A DNA stretch of 64,000 bases from Luidia sarsii (lineage: Eukaryota > Echinodermata > Asteroidea > Paxillosida > Luidiidae). The number at the start of each line of letters is the position of its first letter. The stretch's first letter is position 1. This document shows, piece by piece, positions 57,018-64,000 of the stretch. Location: contig OX465118.1 in NCBI GenBank assembly GCA_949987565.1, positions 8,059,564-8,123,563 of the forward strand, read 5' to 3'. The notes under the pieces were generated by a model, which made no database searches, was not told the origin of the DNA, and saw only the letters and a list, made by a program, of their open reading frames with translations. A program made the translations under genes and the position numbers.

Positions 57018-59423
57018 TCAGACAAGCGTCTCCAGTCTGGGCGTGCTGGAGTCGCACCGGTCCCGCTCGCCCTCGTCGGTGTCGGGGCCGGGGCGGTCCG
57101 GGGCTCGGCCGTGACGGGACCCCGTCCCGCCCGGGTCCGGTCTCAGACCGTCGGCCGCCAGCTGCTGCTCGGCGGACGGGCCGGGCCGCGGAGACCGGAG
57201 ATCCTCGCTCTCCCTCGCCGTCGGGGGCCAGCTGCAGAGGCTCGGTGCGGCGGCGGCGGCGGCGGTCTCCCGGGCGTCGCCGCCGACGGCCGCCAAGTAC
57301 GAGGACCGCTTCCCGGCGCTGCTGTCCCGCCGATCACTCGGCGGCCAGGCAGTCGCTTCGCTCGGGCGACTGGCATCGCGTCTTCGTGGCTTCGGCGGTG
57401 GTGGGCCTGCGTCAGACCCGGCGCAGGCCGAATGAGTCGCAGTCCGTGATGGGGCTGCTGCTCGCCTCGACTGCAGAGGGTCGTCGTTCGAGTCCTTCCC
57501 GGGTCGATGCGTGCCACCGCCATCCAGCCTCGTCACTGCGCCGAGAGGTGCTGACTGATAGCCAAGGTTGTGCAGACCCACGGTCGGCGGGTAGACTCCG
57601 TGCTTTGCCCTCTCCGATCGGCCACCGGGTCGTCGGCGGGAAGGCTCGGCCGGAGGTTTCCCCCGCGAGATCGGCCGACTCTCGCGGGACGGTTGGTGAG
57701 CGAGCCAGCTGCCAGCCGCACCGCGGCTAAGCCGGTCCAGACTCCCCGAGGTCGCCGGCCTTCGCGCCCGCGAGCGACCCGGCGATCGGCGCTTCGGCAG
57801 CGTGCCGCCGGCGGCTTCCCCGTAGTCCGGTGGCACCGGTCGCTGGCCGCGGTCCGCGAGGAAGACCGCGTCCCCGTCGCTGACCAGCCTCCCCCGCCAC
57901 TCCCTGGCCACGCGGGTGGCCAGCGAGTAGGAGCCGCAGCTGGAGACGGAGGCGGCGTCGTCGGGGACCCGCGAAGGCCCCCCGCCGCCGCCGCCGTCCA
58001 GGTGGATGTACGGCGAGGAGGTGGAGGAGGTGCGGACGTCCGGCTGGTGGGAGCCCCTGCGGTCGCCCGCGGCCTCCCTGTAGAGAAAGCCCTCCCACGG
58101 CGGTGACCGGGTCGCGGGATCGGGACCTATGTTGGCCTGGGCCATGTATCTATCCAACGGCGAGAGTCCCCGGGAGTGCGAGACTCGCTTCGGAGATCGA
58201 GAGCCGCCGGCCTCACGCGCCGTCGGGGTGACCGCGTCGTCCGGCCGCCGGTCTTCGGACACCGCCGGCCGGGCCGACTGGGGCATCGGGGCCGGATCTG
58301 CGGTCGGCGTGGGGTCCGGACTCCGCCTGGGCGTGGAGTGGACCGGGCGTGGCGGGGACGCGCTGTTGGCCGCCTCTGACTCCGCCGGGAGATCCTCGCC
58401 GATCCCCGTATGAGTGACCACCGCCGCGTCTCTGGCGTCCCCGCCCAGCTCGGTGCTGGCGGCGGAGGTGTGCTCTTGCCAGGCGTAGGTCCTGACCACC
58501 GCCGCCTCGGCCGCAGGCTGCGCCTCCCGGCCGGCACTCGACTCGGAGGGCGACATTTCCTCGCGGTTAATCTCGTGGAGTCCCGACGCGTCCCCCTGTG
58601 CGGGACACGGGCTGGGCTGCTCGTCCCTCCAAGGTGAGGGCGGCGGTAGCGGGACCGAGTCCCTGACGCCTCCCTGGTGGCGGTGCGTCAGCGTCTCGGA
58701 GTCAGATTCACCCAGGGCGGGAAAGTTGAGTCTGATGGCATCGAACGGGTCCGTGATGCTTCGGACACTGTCGTCGTCGTCGTCGTCTGCGAAAACCGAG
58801 TCCCTCGGGCTCCTCCCGGGACCCGGAAGAAACTCCGCGTAACTTCTCTGAGAAGGGGGCCGTCCATCGATATCCTGGAGCGTTGGGTCTCCGGCCACGA
58901 AGGCCGTGGTCCCGCCTGGCCGCCGGCTCGCCCGGGTATTGACTGGGGGACTTGGGCTGGCGCTTCGGCTCGTCTCCCGCGGGCCCGGTGCGGACGCGAA
59001 CAGCGCCGGCGGTGGAAGCGGGGGGAGGAAGGCGCCAGCCCCGTCTCGGTCGAGAGTCTCTGCATCGGCCGGGTCCGACCGCATCGGCGAGTGGAGCTCC
59101 CCGGCCGACGCGGAGTCCTCCGCGGCCTCAGCGGCTTCTGCCGAGAAGGACGGGTTCACCAGGCCACGATCGTCGACCGCGCCGGGGTCCGGGCCGAGGG
59201 AGGGAGAGGGCGAGGCCGCGGGCGGGCCGCGGCCGGCCCCGGTCCGAGCGCCGTGCGCGTCGTCGCGATCGGCACCGGCGTCACTCCGTGATGTGGAGCG
59301 GGGCGCCGCGGCGTCGTCGGCGGTCGGGGAGTAGCCCGGGTTCACCAAGGCGGCGGGCGCCGGCTGCTCGGTCCCCGCACCGTGGCGGAGCGACGTGGCC
59401 GTCTCGTAGCTAGGCGGCGGCTC
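57018..59423 (-). CDS. Alpha-arrestin terminal exon encoding the long tail
   Basis: The acceptor is ctctttccctccgactgtctattgacaCAG-like (a pyrimidine tract then CAG at 59426-59424), and the stop is TGA at 57020-57018. About 801 codons stay open in strongly G+C-rich DNA, unlike the A/T-rich flanks. Motifs: PPPSY (59420-59406), NPGY in LVNPGYS (59342-59331), NPSF in LVNPSFS (59156-59145), DPF after six Asp (58751-58743), PPDY (57833-57822), PPPPKPRRR (a class II SH3-type ligand) and the C-terminal ETLV, a class I PDZ ligand. Composition is Ser/Pro/Arg/Ala/Asp-rich with no predicted fold. The very long uninterrupted frame and matched phase argue it is coding. Confidence 0.78.
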   Translation of the reverse strand, partial: EPPPSYETATSLRHGAGTEQPAPAALVNPGYSPTADDAAAPRSTSRSDAGADRDDAHGARTGAGRGPPAASPSPSLGPDPGAVDDRGLVNPSFSAEAAEAAEDSASAGELHSPMRSDPADAETLDRDGAGAFLPPLPPPALFASAPGPRETSRSASPSPPVNTRASRRPGGTTAFVAGDPTLQDIDGRPPSQRSYAEFLPGPGRSPRDSVFADDDDDDSVRSITDPFDAIRLNFPALGESDSETLTHRHQGGVRDSVPLPPPSPWRDEQPSPCPAQGDASGLHEINREEMSPSESSAGREAQPAAEAAVVRTYAWQEHTSAASTELGGDARDAAVVTHTGIGEDLPAESEAANSASPPRPVHSTPRRSPDPTPTADPAPMPQSARPAVSEDRRPDDAVTPTAREAGGSRSPKRVSHSRGLSPLDRYMAQANIGPDPATRSPPWEGFLYREAAGDRRGSHQPDVRTSSTSSPYIHLDGGGGGGPSRVPDDAASVSSCGSYSLATRVAREWRGRLVSDGDAVFLADRGQRPVPPDYGEAAGGTLPKRRSPGRSRARRPATSGSLDRLSRGAAGSWLAHQPSRESRPISRGKPPAEPSRRRPGGRSERAKHGVYPPTVGLHNLGYQSAPLGAVTRLDGGGTHRPGKDSNDDPLQSRRAAAPSRTATHSACAGSDAGPPPPKPRRRDASRPSEATAWPPSDRRDSSAGKRSSYLAAVGGDARETAAAAAAPSLCSWPPTARESEDLRSPRPGPSAEQQLAADGLRPDPGGTGSRHGRAPDRPGPDTDEGERDRCDSSTPRLETLV

Positions 59424-62400
59424 TGTGTCAATAGACAGTCGGAGGGAAAGAGTCACACGAGTGGCTACGTATCAGTTCCGAGCACGCGCATCGTAGTTAG
59501 AGGTAGAGGTTGTATAGCAAATTTCGGAGATATAAATTATAACAGGACCGACATATGACGCTTAACCACCGTCGTTTAGCCATGCTGGTACCCCGTAAAT
59601 TGTGTGGGGACTATACAAGGACGTGTTTTGTAAACCAGCGTAGGTTAGGCTTACGGTGCTAAAGTTAGGATTATGGTTACGGATAGAGTTAAAGTTCGGG
59701 TTGGGTTAGCGTTACTGATAGAGTTAGGATTAGGATTAGGGTTAGGCTCAGGATTAGGGTGGTTAGGGTTAGGATTAGGATAAGGGTTAGGGTTGTTTCA
59801 TGTTTGTGCCTGTAACTACCCGAGAAATGCATGAATGAATGAATGAATTAATTAATGCGGGAGGCCTCAGCAAAATCTGGCTTCGCGCATGCGCACTTAT
59901 ATCTTAGCCACGGTGGTTAAGTGTCATACGTCGTGACGCTTATATGCCTCAATTTCGAGCCGTCCAGTTGGTCGGTAGGCAGAGAAATGGACGGTGTTCT
60001 TCACGAAAGTGGAACCACCCGGTAAATCAGGACCAAGACCATGGAATCAGTTACCCATAATTGCCAAATACCCAGTGTTCACTCCGAGGAAAACTCTCAA
60101 ACTAATTTGAAACTATACTTATTTGATTTATGGCAGACATGATGTATGGTTTTGTAGCTACCGTATTAGTTACCGATAGTACTTTGTAGGTTCCATCCCA
60201 TTCATTCATTCATTTGTTGGCTTAGTTGAGCGGTGTGCAGCCAGGCTAAGAGCAGACAGTTGGGACACACTCATGCTGAGGTTTTCGACCTGCAGCGGCC
60301 TGGCAATAGCTGTTGCTGCTGCTGATGAGGATAATGCTGGTGCTGCCAATGCTGCTGATACTGCTAACGATGGGGGGTGACGATGGTGACGATGGTGACG
60401 ATGGTGACGTTGGTGACCACGGTGACGATGGTGACGATGGTGACCACGGTGACGATGGTGATGGTGGTGACGATGGTGATGGTGGTGACCATGGTGACGT
60501 TGGTGATGGTGGGGATGGCGGTGACGATGGTGATGGTGGTGACGATGGTGACGTTGGTGATGGTTGGGATGGCGGTGACGATGGTGATGGTGGTGACGAT
60601 GGTGACGTTGGTGATGGTTGGGATGGCGGTGACGATGGTGATGGTGGTGACGATGGTGACGTTGGTGAAGGTTGGGATGGCGGTGACGATGGTGATGGTG
60701 GTGACGATGGTGATGGTGGTGACGATGGTGACAATGGTGATGGTGGGGATGGCGGTGACGATGGTGATGGTGGTGATGATGGCGGTGATGATGTTGATGA
60801 TCATGAGGAGGATCCTATACTTTAGCAAAATAATCGTTTTGAAATTTGGTAATTTGCTCTGGTGGCCCGGCAGGCCATCTATTCATGTAAGAGGCCATCT
60901 ACGGCACGGTATTCATGTAAATGGCCATCTATTCATTAAGAGGCCATCTATTCATGTAGAGGCCATATATTCATGTAAGAGGCCCATGTAAGAGGCCATC
61001 TATTCATGTAGAGGCCATCTATTCATGTAAGAGGCCCATGTAAGAGGCCATCTATTCATGTAGAGGCCATATATTCATGTAAGAGGCCCATGTAAGAGGT
61101 CATCTACGGTATTCATGTAAATGGCCATCTATTCATTAAGAGGCCATATATTCATGTAAGAGGCCGTCTATATCTATGTAAGAGGCCGCATAATCATGTA
61201 TGAGGCCATCTATCCATTTCAGGGGCATCTACATCTATTCATGTCAGGGGAAAGCCTGGAAGATACCAACCGGTGGGATGGTTCATCTGAGGGTTGGAGG
61301 CGTGGAACCACGGGGGCGCCGCATGCAGGGGGACACGGCCTATGATGATGGGCAGGCGGACCTCAGCGGCGGCGTTCTGAAGCCACGACACGATGGGAGC
61401 GATCTGAGCACATGCAGGAGAAACGAAAGGAGATTATAAGAGGACCGACATATGACGCTTAACCACCGTCGTTGAGCCATGCTGGTACCCCGTAAATTGT
61501 GTGGGGACTATACAAGGACGTGTTTTGTAAACCAGCGTAGGTTAGGCTTAAGGCGCTACGGTTAGGGTTATGGTTACGGTTAGAGTTAGTTAGAGTTCGG
61601 GTTGGGTTAGCGTTACTGATAGAGTTGGGATTAGGATTAGGGTTATAGGTTCAGGATTAGGGTTGTTAGGGGTAGGATTAGGATAAGGGTTAGGGTCTTT
61701 CGTGCTTGTGCCTGTAACTACCTGAGAAATGATTGAATAAATGAATGAATGGGGGAGGCCTCAGCAAAACCTGGCTTCTTGCATGCGCACTTATAGCTTA
61801 GCCACGGTGGTTAAGTGTTATACGTCGTGACGTTTGAAGTTGCTCCCAGGATCCTCGACTTCCTCACATCATTGTATAAAGATACGCATCGATGTATCTT
61901 CAATAATGGTTATCATGAACACTGCCGTTGGTATTGTCGTTCTATACCTACACGAAGACCACCTTTTTTGTCCTTGGTATGACTCCACGCTAAAAACATT
62001 TGGCAAAAAGAAATGTGAGGCAATACGCTTGTCTCGCACTTGGTTTAGTTCGTGATCGCAAATGTCTGACAGTAGGCCTATGCGATTGGTTAGAAGAGCA
62101 CAAGGCCTGGACTCATTGACCAAAGAGGTTACTATAGTTGATATTTTGATCGGCGTTGGTCGATTTGGGTTGATATTACCCCAAGCTTTTCAGAGACTGC
62201 AGTGTCGTTGTATCTGCTTGGAAACACCTTTCCTGTCCTCACTTACTCTCTGATTTAATATGGCTGCACCCCCGTCCATCAGACTGTCACCTAAGACAAA
62301 GCCAGACAAAGCCGGAGCCTAAGCCGAAGCCGGATTTTCGAGAAAAAAAAACAAACAACACCCGGCCTACGATCGACTGTCACCGACTGCCGTCACTCAC

Positions 62401-63178
62401 GCTGATGAAGTAGCTGACGTTGATGATGTCACAGCCGGGCAGGCCGCTGTCCACCACGGGCCGGTCGGCGGGGATGGCCATGGGCTCCCGCTGCAGTCTC
62501 GTCTCGCCTCGCCGCTGCACCGAGCCGCTGGTCTTCTTGCGGGCCACCACGCGGCACCGCTGGCACGCCCCCGGCCGCACCACGCTCACCCCCGGCGAGC
62601 TGAAGACGGAGCCCGTGCCCCGGAACGTCGCCTCCTATAGTGGTTGAGAAACCGCATGGGTATATGGTACCGTATTTTACTCTTTTCACTGTTTCACTGC
62701 CCCATCCCATTCCGTTCCGTTCCACTCCCTGCCCTGCCATGCCTTCCCCTCCATGCTTTGCCGCGATCTGCCTTCCCCTCCCCTGCCCTGACATGCGGTG
62801 CCTTTTCTTTCCCTGCCCTGCCCTGCCCTTCCTTACCCTTCCCTTCCTTACCCTTCCCTTCCCTTCCCTTCCCTTCCCTTCCCTTCCCTTCCCTTCCCTT
62901 CCCTTCCCTTCCCTTCCCTTCCCTTCCCTTCCCTTCCCTTCCCTNNNNNNNNNNNNNNNNNNNNNNNNNNNNNNNNNNNNNNNNNNNNNNNNNNNNNNNN
63001 NNNNNNNNNNNNNNNNNNNNNNNNNNNNNNNNNNNNNNNNNNNNNNNNNNNNNNNNNNNNNNNNNNNNNNNNNNNNNNNNNNNNNNNNNNNNNNNNNNNN
63101 NNNNNNNNNNNNNNNNNNNNNNNNNNNNNNNNNNNNNNNNNNNNCCTCGTAGGCCGGCGGCAGGCAGGCGCTGGGCAC
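57018..63178 (-). CDS. Alpha-arrestin (ARRDC-like) with very long disordered C-terminal tail; partial gene
   Basis: The minus-strand exons 63178-63145 (cut by the gap), 62634-62401, 61403-61271 and 59423-57018 have compatible phases. The first reads VPSACLPPAYE, like the LPPSFEG region of the arrestin N-domain. The second ends MAIPADRPV and GCDIINVSYFIS, and the third has VRLPIIIGRVPL; both match strands of the arrestin C-domain. The tail exon opens EPPPSYETA, the PPxY position usual just after the arrestin fold in ARRDC proteins. ARRDCs recruit NEDD4-family ubiquitin ligases through PPxY to sort membrane cargo. The tail is about 800 residues against about 100 in typical members. N-terminal exons lie off the right edge or in the gap. 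The arrestin assignment is from motif recognition; the exact orthologue is unknown. Confidence 0.8.
59544..59936. mobile_element. Foldback element carrying telomere-like repeats, copy 1
   Basis: The ends cgacatatgacgcttaacca and tggttaagtgtcatacgtcg are inverted repeats. The interior has (GGTTAG/GGATTA)n-like telomeric repeats (about 59690-59790) and a gaatgaatgaat run. Its near twin at 61441-61832 lies in the neighbouring intron of the same gene. Confidence 0.8.
60370..60800 (+). repeat. GACGATGGTGATGGTGGT minisatellite
   Basis: Imperfect 9- and 18-base units assemble into a repeat of about 60 bp containing gacgttggtgatggttggga. The period is a multiple of three, so it yields long Asp/Gly, Met/Val/Thr and Ser/Pro frames. 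It lies in the last intron of the alpha-arrestin gene. Confidence 0.9.
60870..61255 (+). repeat. AGGCCATCTATTCATGTAAG tandem repeat
   Basis: About 17 variable units of 17-21 bases (aggccatctattcatgtaag and shorter forms) occupy the intron next to alpha-arrestin exon 61271-61403, ending within 20 bases of its donor. Confidence 0.85.
61271..61403 (-). CDS. Alpha-arrestin penultimate exon (arrestin C-domain)
   Basis: It follows catgtgctCAG in phase 0, with 44 codons plus one base: IAPIVSWLQNAAAEVRLPII, then IGRVPLHAAPPWFHASNPQM and NHPT. LPIIIGRVPL matches the conserved LP-x-x-IGT-x-PL strand of alpha-arrestins. The donor GTTGGT is weak, but the leftover G joins AG of the tail exon into Glu. 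Confidence 0.82.
61441..61832. mobile_element. Foldback element carrying telomere-like repeats, copy 2
   Basis: Near-identical to 59544-59936 over the ends and interior (ggaccgacatatgacgctta ... ggttaagtgttatacgtcg), with a (GGTTAG)-like core at about 61600-61700. Both lie in the same orientation on either side of exon 61271-61403. Confidence 0.8.
62401..62634 (-). CDS. Alpha-arrestin exon (start of arrestin C-domain)
   Basis: It lies between an accactaTAG acceptor and a GTGAGT donor, with 78 codons in phase 0. It starts EATFRGTGSV and ends LQREPMAIPADRPV, VDSGLPGCDIINVSYFIS. The IP...CDII-V-Y pattern matches alpha-arrestins, although the first half is poorly conserved and Arg-rich. Confidence 0.8.
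62820..62944 (+). repeat. CCCTT pentanucleotide microsatellite abutting the gap
   Basis: Perfect (CCCTT)n from about 62847 runs directly into the unresolved bases, which probably explains the assembly break. Confidence 0.95.
62945..63144. other. Assembly gap (200 N)
   Basis: Exactly 200 undetermined bases, likely a placeholder of unknown true size. It removes the 3' part of an alpha-arrestin exon and part of the following intron. Confidence 1.
63145..63178 (-). CDS. Alpha-arrestin exon fragment cut by the gap
   Basis: It follows gttccggttCAG. The 34 bases before the gap read VPSACLPPAYE plus one base. The LPPAYE stretch resembles the LPPSFEG segment of the arrestin N-domain. The rest of the exon is lost. 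Confidence 0.65.
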
Positions 63179-63239
63179 CTGAACCGGAACGGGAACCGGT
63201 GAAAGCCTCGCTGCAGCTTGTGGTGGGGACCAGCTAGAG

Positions 63240-63322
63240 AAAGTAAGAGAGAGAGAGATAGGGGGTAGCGAGAGAGAGAGGGAGGGAGGGAGAGAGTGAG
63301 GGATGGAGAGAGAGAGAGAGAG

Positions 63323-63402
<80 letters not shown>

Positions 63403-63472
63403 AGGGAGGGAAGGAGGGAGGGAAGGAGGGAGGGAGGGGAGGGGGGAGGAGGGGAGAGAGAGAGACAGAGGA
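63240..63472 (+). repeat. GA-rich microsatellite
   Basis: (GA)n followed by ggagggaggga runs, in the intron upstream of the alpha-arrestin exon at 63178. Not coding. Confidence 0.95.
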
Positions 63473-63521
63473 GGAGGATGTTTTCCATTCGTAATTACCA
63501 CAGAGATTAGCAGCTTCTTAA

Positions 63522-63851
63522 AGCCCCTACACAACATTGGTAAGATCGAAAAACAGAAATGTTAACAAATTAACATGAAACTTATACACTTTGAAGATTG
63601 TTATATAATAGTAGAAACCTCGCACTGCAATATTTCTGCCTAAAATTTTGGAAAAGAGTAAAAGAAATCGTTTACGTCTTACCGAGATCTAAACTATTTT
63701 TTCGGAACAATACGGTGTTGAATGTTGCATTTTCGCGAAACAAATGAAGCGGTTTTCACGATTTTCTCGAGACTCATAGGTGTCCTATTTCATGCATATG
63801 TTGGATCAGAGTATGGATGCTATTCTTTGACCTTGATGTTGTGTAGGGGCT
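63522..63851 (-). mobile_element. TTAA-flanked MITE with AGCCCCTACACAACATTG ends, copy 3
   Basis: A 330-bp copy inverted relative to those at 16205 and 34250, flanked by TTAA at 63518-63521 and 63852-63855. Internal deletions shorten it by about 40 bp. Confidence 0.85.
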
Positions 63852-64000
63852 TTAAAACAAAATTTAGGGCTAAACCGTGTTTTTTTTCTCTTCTGGTGGC
63901 GAACCAATCGAGTGATGAACTCCCACGATAGTTGTTGAACCCCTGCGGTATTTTTAGCTTGCGTGATCTCTTGCCATCGCGAACTTATTCGCCGCTGGCA

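Noticed and set aside
56963..57730. 255-codon plus-strand frame rich in Arg/Pro/Gly
   Set aside because: It is antisense to the alpha-arrestin tail exon; high G+C content leaves several frames open. The minus-strand frame is longer and has correct splice phase and arrestin-linked context.
60313..60991. Asp/Gly, Met/Val/Thr and Ser/Pro frames
   Set aside because: Products of a minisatellite whose period is a multiple of three, inside an intron, with no start context or splice support.
59690..61700. True telomere or chromosome end
   Set aside because: The GGTTAG-like runs are short and imperfect, and they lie inside two copies of a foldback element with genes on one side and more sequence on the other.
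62429..63537. Frames spanning the N gap
   Set aside because: They read through undetermined bases and CCCTT or GA microsatellites; only the parts matching alpha-arrestin exons are kept.

Overview
The window is animal genomic DNA. Genes are split into short exons with GT/AG borders and separated by long introns and spacers rich in foldback elements (MITE-like), tRNA-derived SINEs and mini- and microsatellites. There are no bacterial-style operons, ribosome binding sites, CRISPR arrays or phage genes. Gene content (RASGEF1, BOLA1, macroH2A, an alpha-arrestin), a Kolobok-like transposon and abundant ACATGT palindromes suggest a marine invertebrate, perhaps a deuterostome such as an echinoderm, hemichordate or amphioxus. 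The species cannot be fixed from the sequence alone.

Layout. Bases 1-2440 hold no recognisable gene. A TATA/CCAAT promoter candidate precedes a plus-strand RASGEF1-family gene of 12 coding exons (2667-27687; about 454 residues when joined), whose second intron is 16 kb and full of mobile-element debris. Its 3' region runs to a polyadenylation signal near 29870. A three-exon minus-strand BOLA1 gene (32819-35819, about 151 residues) follows. It is tail-to-tail with RASGEF1 and head-to-head with a plus-strand macroH2A gene of 8 coding exons (38051-51790, about 370 residues). The last macroH2A intron is 6.5 kb and consists almost wholly of a 90-bp satellite: 71 units in register, with four one-base deletions. 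From 57018 to the right edge lies the 3' part of a minus-strand alpha-arrestin (ARRDC-like) gene. Its last exon encodes an unusually long disordered tail of about 800 residues with PPxY, NPxY-like and DPF motifs and a C-terminal PDZ ligand. A 200-base run of N interrupts one of its exons.

The four genes are functionally unrelated: Ras/Rap GTPase activation, mitochondrial iron-sulfur cluster handling, a chromatin histone variant, and membrane-cargo trafficking. No cooperative system is apparent. The unusual signals are the macroH2A intronic satellite; a macro domain of the macroH2A1.1 type that lacks the expected adenine-contacting aspartate; the long arrestin tail; a TTAA-flanked element with long terminal inverted repeats, a THAP domain and a transposase remnant; TTAA-flanked MITEs; and mutually complementary minisatellites in two introns of RASGEF1. 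All exon models were built by eye from splice signals, reading phase and remembered family sequence; no search was run.
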